In this document: piece after piece, positions 10,001-16,619 of the stretch | Position numbering within the stretch: the first letter of the stretch is position 1 | How the letters are laid out: every line of letters starts with the position of its first letter | Assembly (NCBI RefSeq): GCF_900167065.1 | Contig: NZ_FUYA01000007.1 | Span: forward strand, 62,001-126,000 | Direction of reading: 5' to 3' | Length of the DNA stretch: 64,000 nt | Source of the DNA: Desulfobaculum bizertense DSM 18034 | GTDB lineage: Bacteria > Desulfobacterota > Desulfovibrionia > Desulfovibrionales > Desulfovibrionaceae | Translations under genes and position numbers: made by a program | The notes under the pieces: model-generated | Databases searched by the model: none | Told to the model about the DNA's origin: nothing | What the model saw: only the letters and a program-made list of their open reading frames with translations

Positions 10001-10114
10001 ATGAAAGTTAGACCCTCAGTGAAAAAGATGTGCCCGAAGTGCAAAATTATTCGCCGCAAAGGCGTGCTCCGGGTTATCTGCGACAACCCCAGGCATAAGC
10101 AGCGCCAGGGCTAG
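10001..10114 (+). CDS. rpmJ: 50S ribosomal protein L36
   Basis: 37-residue zinc protein ([18 protein letters not shown] and onward, ending KQRQG). The Cys-x2-Cys, a later Cys and a His make the zinc-binding C+ form. GGGAGAAGG lies just upstream of the ATG. It is in the usual place between map and rpsM, with rpsM 17 nt downstream. Confidence 0.96.
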   Translation: MKVRPSVKKMCPKCKIIRRKGVLRVICDNPRHKQRQG

Positions 10115-10131
10115 GTTAAAGGGGATTTATC

Positions 10132-10503
10132 GTGGCAAGAATCGCAGGTGTTGATTTGCCCAAAAATAAGCGTCTGGACATCGGTCTGACGTATATTTAC
10201 GGCATCGGTCGCACTTCTGCTCTGGAAATTCTGGAAGCTACCGGAATTGACTGGACCAGAACGACCGACGATCTGAACGCTGATGAAGTGAACACGATCC
10301 GTCAGGAGATTGAAGCCAACCATAAGGTTGAAGGCGATCTTCGTCGTGAAGTGACTGCTAACGTTAAGCGTCTGATGGACATTGGTTGCTACCGTGGCCT
10401 CCGCCACCGTCGTGGCCTGCCGTGCCGAGGACAGCGCACCCATACCAATGCACGCACCCGTAAGGGTCCGCGTCGTGCTGTTGTCGGTAAGAAAAAGAAG
10501 TAA
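10132..10503 (+). CDS. rpsM: 30S ribosomal protein S13
   Basis: 123-residue head protein that contacts the P-site tRNA and bridges to L5. It starts [20 protein letters not shown] and ends with [20 protein letters not shown]; both are diagnostic. GTG start after GGGGATTTATC. Confidence 0.98.
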   Translation: MARIAGVDLPKNKRLDIGLTYIYGIGRTSALEILEATGIDWTRTTDDLNADEVNTIRQEIEANHKVEGDLRREVTANVKRLMDIGCYRGLRHRRGLPCRGQRTHTNARTRKGPRRAVVGKKKK

Positions 10504-10511
10504 CCAGCTTT

Positions 10512-10544
10512 GCATCCCTCGCATTCTCTCTGTTTGAGGGATGC
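10512..10544 (+). promoter_or_regulatory. Stem-loop between rpsM and rpsK
   Basis: A perfect 9-bp inverted repeat (GCATCCCTC at 10512-10520, GAGGGATGC at 10536-10544) with a 15-nt loop occupies the only sizeable gap inside the alpha operon. No U-tract follows, so it is unlikely to be a simple terminator. It could be an mRNA-stability or autoregulatory element. Confidence 0.55.
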
Positions 10545-10578
10545 GAATCTGCACTAAAGAGTTTACGGAGAAAAGGTT

Positions 10579-10968
10579 ATGGCTAAACCCCGCCGCTCCG
10601 GGAAGAAAAAAGAGAAGAAGAACGTACCTGCGGGCATTGCCCACATTCAGTCTACGTTCAACAACACGATTGTTACTTTCTCTGACATGAAGGGAAACGT
10701 GGTCAGCTGGGCATCCTCCGGCGGATCCGGTTTTAAAGGCTCCAGAAAGAGCACCCCTTTTGCCGCTCAGGTTGCTGCCGAGCGTGCTGCCCGAGTTGCT
10801 ATGGACCATGGCATGCGTACAGTTGGCATTTTTGTCAAAGGCCCCGGCTCCGGCCGTGAAGCCGCTATGCGCGCCATTAATAATGCCGGTTTGAAAGTCA
10901 GCTTCATGCGTGACATCACCCCCGTACCGCATAACGGGTGCCGTCCGCCCAAACGCCGTAGGGTCTAA
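10579..10968 (+). CDS. rpsK: 30S ribosomal protein S11
   Basis: 129-residue platform protein near the E site. Motifs are [38 protein letters not shown], and the terminal [30 protein letters not shown] precedes the ATG. Normal length. Confidence 0.98.
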   Translation: MAKPRRSGKKKEKKNVPAGIAHIQSTFNNTIVTFSDMKGNVVSWASSGGSGFKGSRKSTPFAAQVAAERAARVAMDHGMRTVGIFVKGPGSGREAAMRAINNAGLKVSFMRDITPVPHNGCRPPKRRRV

Positions 10969-10994
10969 CCCGGTAGTTTTCAGGAGGAAACGTT

Positions 10995-11621
10995 TTGGCC
11001 AGATATACTGAAGCGAAATGCCGCCTCTGCCGCCGCGAAGGGCAGAAGCTTTTCCTCAAGGGCGACCGCTGCTACACTGATAAGTGCGCATATGAGCGTC
11101 GTCCTTATGTCCCGGGCCAGCATGGCCGGGCAAGGAAAAAGACTAGCGACTACGCTGTCCAGCTGCGTGAGAAGCAGAAAGTACGCCGTATTTACGGCAT
11201 CCAGGAGAAGCAGTTCCTCTCCTACTTCCACCGCGCTGACATGATGAAAGGCGTAACCGGTACCAATCTGCTCGCGCAGCTTGAAACCCGTCTCGATAAC
11301 GTAATTTACCGTCTCGGTCTCGCAAACTCCCGCACCCAGGCTCGCCAGCTTGTGCGCCACGGCATTTTCCTGCTGAATGGCCACAAGGTGAACGTGCCTT
11401 CTCTGCAGGTGAAGATCGGTGATGAAATCACCGTCCGCGAGAAGAGCAAAAAGATCCCGGTTATTCAGGAAGCCCAGGACGTCATCGCACGTCGTGGTTG
11501 CCCTGATTGGCTCGAAATTGATGGCGCTGCTCTCAAGGGCAATGTTAAGGCAATGCCCGTACGTGAAGACATTCAGTTCCCCATCAATGAACAGCTGATC
11601 GTCGAATTGTACTCCAAGTAA
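10995..11621 (+). CDS. rpsD: 30S ribosomal protein S4, zinc-binding form
   Basis: 208-residue 16S rRNA assembly initiator. The N-terminal segment has four cysteines (CRLC, then CYTDKC), the zinc-binding C+ form. The S4 RNA-binding domain follows around residues 95-160 ([20 protein letters not shown]). TTG start with AGGAGG upstream. S4 often represses the alpha operon. Confidence 0.97.
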   Translation: MARYTEAKCRLCRREGQKLFLKGDRCYTDKCAYERRPYVPGQHGRARKKTSDYAVQLREKQKVRRIYGIQEKQFLSYFHRADMMKGVTGTNLLAQLETRLDNVIYRLGLANSRTQARQLVRHGIFLLNGHKVNVPSLQVKIGDEITVREKSKKIPVIQEAQDVIARRGCPDWLEIDGAALKGNVKAMPVREDIQFPINEQLIVELYSK

Positions 11622-11629
11622 CAGGTGTA

Positions 11630-12676
11630 ATGATGATCATCCAAGACGGCGACAAACTGATCAACACCCGGAATTGGTCCGAGCTGGTCAAACCCGAACA
11701 GATAATCCGCGACCCCAAGAGCAACGAAGCTTACGGCAAGTTCGTTTGCGAACCTTTGGAGCGTGGCTTCGGTACGACCATCGGAAATGCACTGCGACGC
11801 GTCCTGCTCTCATCTTTGCAGGGAGCTGCAGTGGTGTCGGTGAAAATCGAGGGCATCCAGCACGAGTTTATGACCATGCCGGGCGTTCTGGAAGACATTA
11901 CGGACATCGTCCTGAACCTGAAGCAGGTTAGGTTCATGATGACCACCGAGGAGCCGCAGCACCTCACCCTCACTGCCGACAAGAAGGGCGAGATCACAGC
12001 TGCCGCCATCTCGGAGAATCAGAACGTTACTGTTCTGAACAAGGACAAACATATCGCTACCCTGACTGAGAATACGCCCTTTAAGGCAGAACTCGAAGTC
12101 AGAATGGGTAAAGGCTATGTTCCTGCTGAGATGTTGGAAGGTCTGAGTGACGAGATCGGTGTTATCCGCCTCGACGCCAGCTTCTCCCCCATCAAGAAAG
12201 TAGCTTATACCATTGAACAGGCTCGTGTGGGTCAGATGACCAACTACGATAAGCTTATCCTGGAAGTCTGGGCCGATGGCTCCGTCATCCCCGAGGACGC
12301 CGTTGCGTACTCCGCAAAAATCCTCAAGGAACAGCTTTCCGTGTTCATCAACTTCGATGAACAGTCCTCTGACGAAGAACAGACCGCTCAGCAGTCCGCT
12401 ATGGACCTCAACCCGAGCCTCTTTAAGGGGATCGATGAGCTTGAACTCTCTGTTCGCGCAACGAACTGTTTGAAAAGCGCAAACATTCGACTCGTCGGTG
12501 AGCTCGTGCAGCGCACCGAAGGCGAAATGCTTAAGACCAAAAACTTTGGTCGTAAGTCCTTGGATGAGATTCGTAAGGTTCTTGCCGAAATGGAACTCGA
12601 ATTCGGTATGACCGTTGAGAATTTCGACGAACGCTACCAGGAATGGCTGAAGAGGAAAGAAAGCGATGAGGCATAA
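11630..12676 (+). CDS. rpoA: RNA polymerase alpha subunit
   Basis: 348 residues. The N-terminal domain ([17 protein letters not shown]) dimerises and nucleates polymerase assembly. An acidic linker near residue 245 leads to the C-terminal domain ([20 protein letters not shown]), which binds UP elements and activators. Tandem ATGs at 11630 and 11633 are both possible starts. The 3' end overlaps rplQ by 11 nt. Confidence 0.98.
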   Translation: MMIIQDGDKLINTRNWSELVKPEQIIRDPKSNEAYGKFVCEPLERGFGTTIGNALRRVLLSSLQGAAVVSVKIEGIQHEFMTMPGVLEDITDIVLNLKQVRFMMTTEEPQHLTLTADKKGEITAAAISENQNVTVLNKDKHIATLTENTPFKAELEVRMGKGYVPAEMLEGLSDEIGVIRLDASFSPIKKVAYTIEQARVGQMTNYDKLILEVWADGSVIPEDAVAYSAKILKEQLSVFINFDEQSSDEEQTAQQSAMDLNPSLFKGIDELELSVRATNCLKSANIRLVGELVQRTEGEMLKTKNFGRKSLDEIRKVLAEMELEFGMTVENFDERYQEWLKRKESDEA

Positions 12677-13082
12677 AGTAGCCGGAAAGAAATTCAATCG
12701 CTCCGCTTCGCACCGTAAGGCAATGTTCCGCAACATGGCTAAGTCCATGATCGAGCACGAAAGCATCCGTACTACGGAAATCCGTGCTAAGGAACTGCGA
12801 CGCGTGGTTGAAAAGCTGGTGACACTCGCTCTTAAGAACGATGTCCCCGCTCGTCGACAGGCATATAAGGTTCTCGGGAGCCACACCCTCGTCAAACGTC
12901 TGTTTGATGATATCGGTCCCCGTTTCGCCGGTGTCCCCGGCGGTTACACTCGTGTCGTTAAAATGGGCCAGCCCCGTAATGGCGACGCTGCTCCGATGGC
13001 TATCATTGAGTTTACTCGTGAAGCCGCCGCTGCAGTCGAGGAAGCACCCAAAGCTGCTGAAGAAAAGAAGACCGAAGAATAA
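12666..13082 (+). CDS. rplQ: 50S ribosomal protein L17
   Basis: Starts [23 protein letters not shown], diagnostic for L17, and contains [18 protein letters not shown]. At 138 residues it is longer than the 127 of E. coli because of an alanine- and glutamate-rich tail. Last gene of the alpha operon, followed by a strong terminator. Confidence 0.97.
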   Translation: MRHKVAGKKFNRSASHRKAMFRNMAKSMIEHESIRTTEIRAKELRRVVEKLVTLALKNDVPARRQAYKVLGSHTLVKRLFDDIGPRFAGVPGGYTRVVKMGQPRNGDAAPMAIIEFTREAAAAVEEAPKAAEEKKTEE

Positions 13083-13110
13083 ACCCTTCTTACTTCTTTC
13101 TGAAGATTAT

Positions 13111-13143
13111 AAAGCAGGCCCTTTTAGGGCCTGCTTTTTTTTT
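13111..13143 (+). terminator. Rho-independent terminator of the ribosomal operon
   Basis: GC-rich stem AAAGCAGGCCC / GGGCCTGCTTT with a short T/A loop and a run of T. It lies 28 nt after rplQ and ends the roughly 13-kb ribosomal transcript. Confidence 0.93.
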
Positions 13144-13176
13144 GTTCTTTATTACGGGAAGAGCTGGGGGGAAAAA

Positions 13177-13544
13177 TGGGGGCCAGCCCCCAACCCCCCG
13201 CGTAAGGGAATGATTCCCTAACGTATCCTCAGCGAGTTTGAATTCCCTCCACGCTTCGCGTGAATGAAATTCAAACTTGATGAAAATAACGTCGAGAGCC
13301 TCTTTCTCTTCTGCGAGTTGCTACCATTTTCATTCTGAACGCGAGCGTTCAGAATGAAAATAAGTGTGCTCTGAAGAAGGCAAAAGAACACGCATTCGGG
13401 AAATGCCCACTAGGCCAAAATTAAGGGGCCGGATGTAAGGAAAAGCCAACGGCTTTCACACATCCGGCCCCTTAATTTTGGGCGATAGCGGGATTCCCAA
13501 GGGCCTCGTCCTTGGGCGGGGTCAAGGGGCAGCGCCCCTTGCAG
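13177..13544 (+). repeat. Modular palindrome repeat, copy A
   Basis: First of three copies (others at 37953-38333, inverted, and 53653-54003). Order of modules: GGGGGCCAGCCCCC; GTAAGGGAATGATTCCCTAAC; a hairpin opening with AGTTTGAATT (13235-13277); a 17-bp perfect stem around GAACGCGAGCGTTC (13326-13361); a 22-bp perfect stem with a nested loop (13415-13481); then GGGATTCCCAAGGGCC and AAGGGGCAGCGCCCCTT. No convincing coding region. It lies between the convergent rplQ and 13788-14243 genes. Confidence 0.85.
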
Positions 13545-13787
13545 GGTTTGGGACAGAGTCCCAATAAAACAACACCACCCCCCATCCACCCGGCGCCCTT
13601 GCAGAGCACGAGACGGTGTCTCGTAACCCACTCACCAAACGTCCAAAAAAAATCCCCGCAGCCCGGCCCCTTTTATTGGGACAGAGTCCCAATAAAAGGG
13701 GGTGAGTGAAGGGACTATTCACTCACCCCGTTCCCTTAGCGCAAAAGCGGCGTAATACAGAAACGCATTGAAAGTGTAATACGCTGC
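13545..13787. repeat. Dense hairpin array without genes
   Basis: Contains CGAGACGGTGTCTCG and two perfect adjacent hairpins. One is a 16-bp stem with the 3-nt loop AGA (13667-13701). The other is a 12-bp stem with a 7-nt loop (13699-13729) that shares its first three G with the end of the first. A partial copy of the first (TTGGGACAGAGTCCCAA) also occurs just before 13566. No gene seen. The final hairpin may terminate the convergent minus-strand gene. Confidence 0.7.
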
Positions 13788-14243
13788 TCAAGGGTCAACA
13801 GAGAGGCCTGAGACGGTGCTGATCTGCTTAGAGTTCGCGCCGATGATTACGTGCTGAAAGTCGCGAGTGCGAAAGACCCAGACGGGTTCGGTGCACGCAG
13901 GCATAAGTGGCCAAAAAAGCTCAGCTTCGACAAAGTTAGGTGCGATGCTGGCATTGAGGAAACTTTCAATGGCGGCAGAGAGATCGAGTTTGCAGTTGTG
14001 GATAATGCGGAGACCGAGTGGGCAGTGAACAGCCCGAGGCGAGGTGCTGGCGGATTCAGGGGGGAGGGTGGAGAAATAGGAGAGGCAGCTTTTTTCCCAA
14101 TGGACAAGATACTCTATTCCCAAAAGATCGGAAAGGGAGCTTGCGAAGTTTCCTTTGAGAGCTGCTTTCATTCGGAGTAGCCCGTCGGGGCGCACTCCGG
14201 GGAGGAGAGGTGAAGTGAAAAGGTTTTGGTTTGTGAGTTTCAT
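13788..14243 (-). CDS. Unknown protein divergent from the selenium-cluster LysR gene
   Basis: 151 residues; I do not recognise the family. AGAGGAACT directly before the ATG is a good ribosome-binding site, and an AT-rich divergent promoter region lies upstream. No signal peptide or membrane segment. The C-terminal half contains AELFWPLMPACTEPVWVFR followed by an HVIIGANSKQIST segment. Three spread cysteines have no clear metal motif. Placement opposite a LysR gene suggests, but does not show, that LysR regulates it. Confidence 0.65.
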   Translation of the reverse strand: MKLTNQNLFTSPLLPGVRPDGLLRMKAALKGNFASSLSDLLGIEYLVHWEKSCLSYFSTLPPESASTSPRAVHCPLGLRIIHNCKLDLSAAIESFLNASIAPNFVEAELFWPLMPACTEPVWVFRTRDFQHVIIGANSKQISTVSGLSVDP

Positions 14244-14250
14244 AGTTCCT

Positions 14251-14340
14251 CTATAAAAAAATATTTATAGAACAAGCTATACTCCATGGGAGAAAAAAAC
14301 GTCAAGGGGTTAAAAAAATGATGCTTTTCTTCTGAAAAGC
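14251..14340. promoter_or_regulatory. Inverted repeats in the divergent control region
   Basis: Two inverted repeats lie between the divergent genes: CTATAAA-N6-TTTATAG (14251-14270) and GCTTTTC-TTCT-GAAAAGC (14323-14340). LysR proteins commonly bind such sites in divergent intergenic regions. Which repeat, if any, is the operator cannot be decided from sequence. Confidence 0.4.
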
Positions 14341-14411
14341 CTGATGGTGCGCGGTGTTTTTTCTTTGGCCTGCTGTTTGCTTTCTCAATAATTTGTATTA
14401 GTCATTTCGAT

Positions 14412-15350
14412 ATGGACTTTCGAAGATTAGAGGCCTTTTCCAAGGTCTACGAGTGTAGAAGCTTCTCCAAGGCGGGGCAGCTGCTGTTTTTGTCACAGCC
14501 GACGATTTCAGCACATGTGATTGCGCTGGAGGACGAGCTGGGAGTACGGCTCTTTGATCGGTTGGGACGAGTTGTTCTGCCTACTCCGGCGGCAGAGATA
14601 TTGTATACCCATGCGCAGGATGCTTTTGGGATTCTGGAGAAGGCACGGGCAGAGATTCTGCTTGTGAATGACCGGGTCGCGGGTGACCTGTACATAGGCG
14701 GGAGCACAATCCCGGCAAACTATGTTCTGCCGGAGCTGCTGGCGAAATTCACCCGATTGCACCCAGATGTTCACCTGCGGGTGGAGCTTGGGGATAGCCA
14801 TGATATTCTTGGCTTGCTGAGTTCGGGAAGCCTGCCACTGGGAATGGTTGGAGCCAAGGTCCCAAGTTCTGATGTTGCATTTGAAGAAGTGCTGCGAGAT
14901 GAACTGGTGGTGCTGGCAAGTCCGGCACTGGCGGAGCAGTATAACGCAGCTCCAGAGCTAACGACACTGACACAGCTTCCGTGGGTTATGCGAGAGCAGG
15001 GGTCGGGGACGCGACGGGCACTGGAGCAGGCGCTGAATGCTGTGGGTGTGAATATCCGCAAGCTGAATACGGCAATTTCCGTAGAGAGTACGGAATCCGT
15101 TATGCGCTGTGTGCTGGCTGGCCTTGGTATTTCCGTTACATCAAAGCTTGTTGCGCAGGAGTTCCTTGAACAGGGGAAGCTGGTCCTGCTGGAAGTGCCG
15201 GAGCTGCATATGGTCCGAAGCTTCTATCTGGCGTATAATGAACGTCGGGAAATGTTCCCGGCTGCACGATATTTTTTGGATTTTGTTCGTGAAGAGCTTC
15301 AGGCGCGTGAAAATCATGTGCCCGCACAGTCCCGTGCACAAGAGAAGTGA
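14412..15350 (+). CDS. LysR-type regulator of the selenium-metabolism-associated group
   Basis: 312 residues. The N-terminal winged helix-turn-helix (MDFRRLEAFSKVYECRSFSK, then LFLSQPTISAHVIALEDELG) is followed by a CysB-like effector-binding domain. The next gene begins 13 nt after its stop and leads into selD. Its placement beside selD matches the LysR subgroup linked to selenium metabolism in anaerobes; that assignment rests on context and overall resemblance. No strong Shine-Dalgarno precedes the ATG. The ligand is unknown; a sulfur or selenium compound is plausible. Confidence 0.85.
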   Translation: MDFRRLEAFSKVYECRSFSKAGQLLFLSQPTISAHVIALEDELGVRLFDRLGRVVLPTPAAEILYTHAQDAFGILEKARAEILLVNDRVAGDLYIGGSTIPANYVLPELLAKFTRLHPDVHLRVELGDSHDILGLLSSGSLPLGMVGAKVPSSDVAFEEVLRDELVVLASPALAEQYNAAPELTTLTQLPWVMREQGSGTRRALEQALNAVGVNIRKLNTAISVESTESVMRCVLAGLGISVTSKLVAQEFLEQGKLVLLEVPELHMVRSFYLAYNERREMFPAARYFLDFVREELQARENHVPAQSRAQEK

Positions 15351-15363
15351 GAGGAGAACAAAA

Positions 15364-15534
15364 ATGACCGAAGAGAAGAAGTATAAGGAATCGATGCGCT
15401 CCGCAGGCTGAGGCCCAAAAATGACTCCAGAGGAACTGGAGAAATTCTTGGCAACTCTGGATAAAATTGAGGCATTTTTCAAAAAGAGTGTTGCCCGCAT
15501 TAAAGGCATGTTCCGCCGCGGGTCAGATCAGTAG
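15364..15534 (+). CDS. Candidate 56-residue selenoprotein resembling the SelD catalytic loop
   Basis: ATG with AGGAG seven bases upstream. The frame meets UGA at codon 16 (15409-15411) and continues to TAG at 15532. Read as selenocysteine, the product starts MTEEKKYKESMRSAGUGPK and continues MTPEELEKFLATLDKIEAFF, then a basic tail ending KGMFRRGSDQ. AGU-x-x-K followed by a P-x-x-LE-x-x-LATL pattern mirrors the N-terminus of the SelD encoded next, including the catalytic Sec/Cys and Lys. Around the UGA, 49 of 68 bases match selD without gaps. A perfect hairpin sits where a bacterial SECIS should be. It lies 13 nt after lysR and 23 nt before selD. Role unknown: carrier, SelD partner, or UGA-sensing leader. 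I know no named family. Confidence 0.82.
15409..15441 (+). promoter_or_regulatory. UGA-Sec codon and SECIS-like hairpin of the small frame
   Basis: UGA at 15409-15411. CTCCAG (15425-15430), loop AGGAA (15431-15435) and CTGGAG (15436-15441) form a perfect 6-bp stem whose purine-rich apical loop starts 20 nt after the UGA. This is within the spacing used by bacterial SelB-binding SECIS elements, which lie inside the coding region. Confidence 0.75.
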
Positions 15535-15557
15535 GAAAAGAAGAAAGGAAAGTAGAG

Positions 15558-16613
15558 ATGGCAGATAAGAAGCTCGTGGAAACGGTCCGCGCGGCAGGTT
15601 GAGCTGCAAAAATTGCTCCGGGGGACCTAGAGCAGGTTTTGGCAACTCTTGAAATCCAGCCGGACGAGCGGCTTCTGACGGGCACGGGAGATAATGAAGA
15701 TGCTGCCGTGTTGCGCTTTCCTGCTGGTAAGGCGCTTGTCCAGACTGTGGATTTCCTGACGCCGGTTGTGAATGACCCGTTCCGCTTTGGGCGTATTGCC
15801 GCAGCAAACGCGCTGTCGGATGTCTACGCTATGGGCGGAGAACCGTGGTCAGTCATGAATATTGTGTGCTTCCCCATTAAGACGCTGGACCGGGATATTT
15901 TGGCGCAGGCGCTCCGTGGTGGCTATGAGGCCATTATGGAGGCCGGAGCTGTTCTGGCTGGCGGACATAGCGTGGAAGATGATGAATTTAAATATGGTTT
16001 GTCTGTGTCTGGAGTTATTGACCCAGGGCACAGGGCAACAAACAGAGGGCTTCGCGCTGGTGATGATCTGCTTTTGACCAAGCCGATTGGAACGGGCGTG
16101 CTCTCGACAGCAATCAAGGGACGCTGGGAAAACAGCGAGAAGATGGAAGATGAAGTCTTTCGCTGGGCTGGCCGACTGAATCGCTTTGGTGGCGAGGCTA
16201 TCCAAAAGTTCAAACTCCTTGGCGCAACGGATGTCACGGGCTTTGGCCTCGGTGGACATGTGCTGGAGATGGCGCAGGCGTCGCATGTTCGAGTCGAACT
16301 GTGGCCCAATGCCGTGCCGCTTTTGCCGCAGGTGGAAGCTCTGGCTGGTATTGGTATGCTCCCGGCTGGCAGCTTTGCGAACCGCTCGTACTGTGCGTCA
16401 CAGGTCGGAGTGCATAGAGCTGTTGATTCTGTGCTGGCTGACCTTGTGTTTGATGCGCAGACCTCGGGCGGCCTCGTGCTTTCTGTCCCGGCAGAAAAGC
16501 GGGAAGCTGTTCAGGAATTTTTGATTTCGCACGGTGACCTTGCCGCGCATGTTGGCCATGTTTTGCCAGCGGATGCACCTGTTGATGCTGTACTGAATCT
16601 TAAAAATCGCTAG
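15558..16613 (+). CDS. selD: Selenophosphate synthetase with in-frame UGA (selenocysteine 15)
   Basis: Makes selenophosphate from selenide and ATP, the selenium donor for selenocysteyl-tRNA and selenouridine. 351 residues, the family length. The gene starts at ATG 15558 (MADKKLVETVRAAG) and reads through UGA at 15600-15602 as Sec 15, followed by Lys 18 (Sec-x-x-Lys, equivalent to Cys17 and Lys20 of E. coli). Acidic metal/ATP-binding segments follow: DNEDAAV, TVDFLTPVV, and later GATDVTGFGL. A conventional gene finder would call a truncated start at 15639. The stop is next to the start of the ASKHA gene. Confidence 0.96.
15600..15633 (+). promoter_or_regulatory. UGA-Sec codon and SECIS-like hairpin of selD
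   Basis: After UGA 15600-15602, GCUC (15615-15618) pairs with GAGC (15630-15633) and GG (15620-15621) with CC (15626-15627) around a GGGA loop (15622-15625). The loop starts 20 nt after the UGA, essentially the same distance as in the upstream small frame. Confidence 0.7.
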
Positions 16614-16619
16614 GTGACT

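Noticed and set aside
13177-13544. Palindrome block as a CRISPR array or insertion sequence
   Set aside because: Modules differ from one another, without regular spacers, and no transposase or terminal repeats are present.
13410-13631. Open frames in the palindrome blocks (peptides like KGRCPLTPPKDEALGNP)
   Set aside because: The same peptides arise from every repeat copy in different frames; they follow the repeat DNA, not a gene.
15409-15411. UGA as an ordinary stop, making the 15364 frame a 15-residue peptide
   Set aside because: The frame stays open for 40 more codons with SelD-like sequence, and a SECIS-like hairpin follows at the right distance.
15109-15411. Open frame of 100 codons running into the small selenoprotein frame
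   Set aside because: Its upstream part is the lysR coding region in another frame; the real start is the ATG with AGGAG at 15364.
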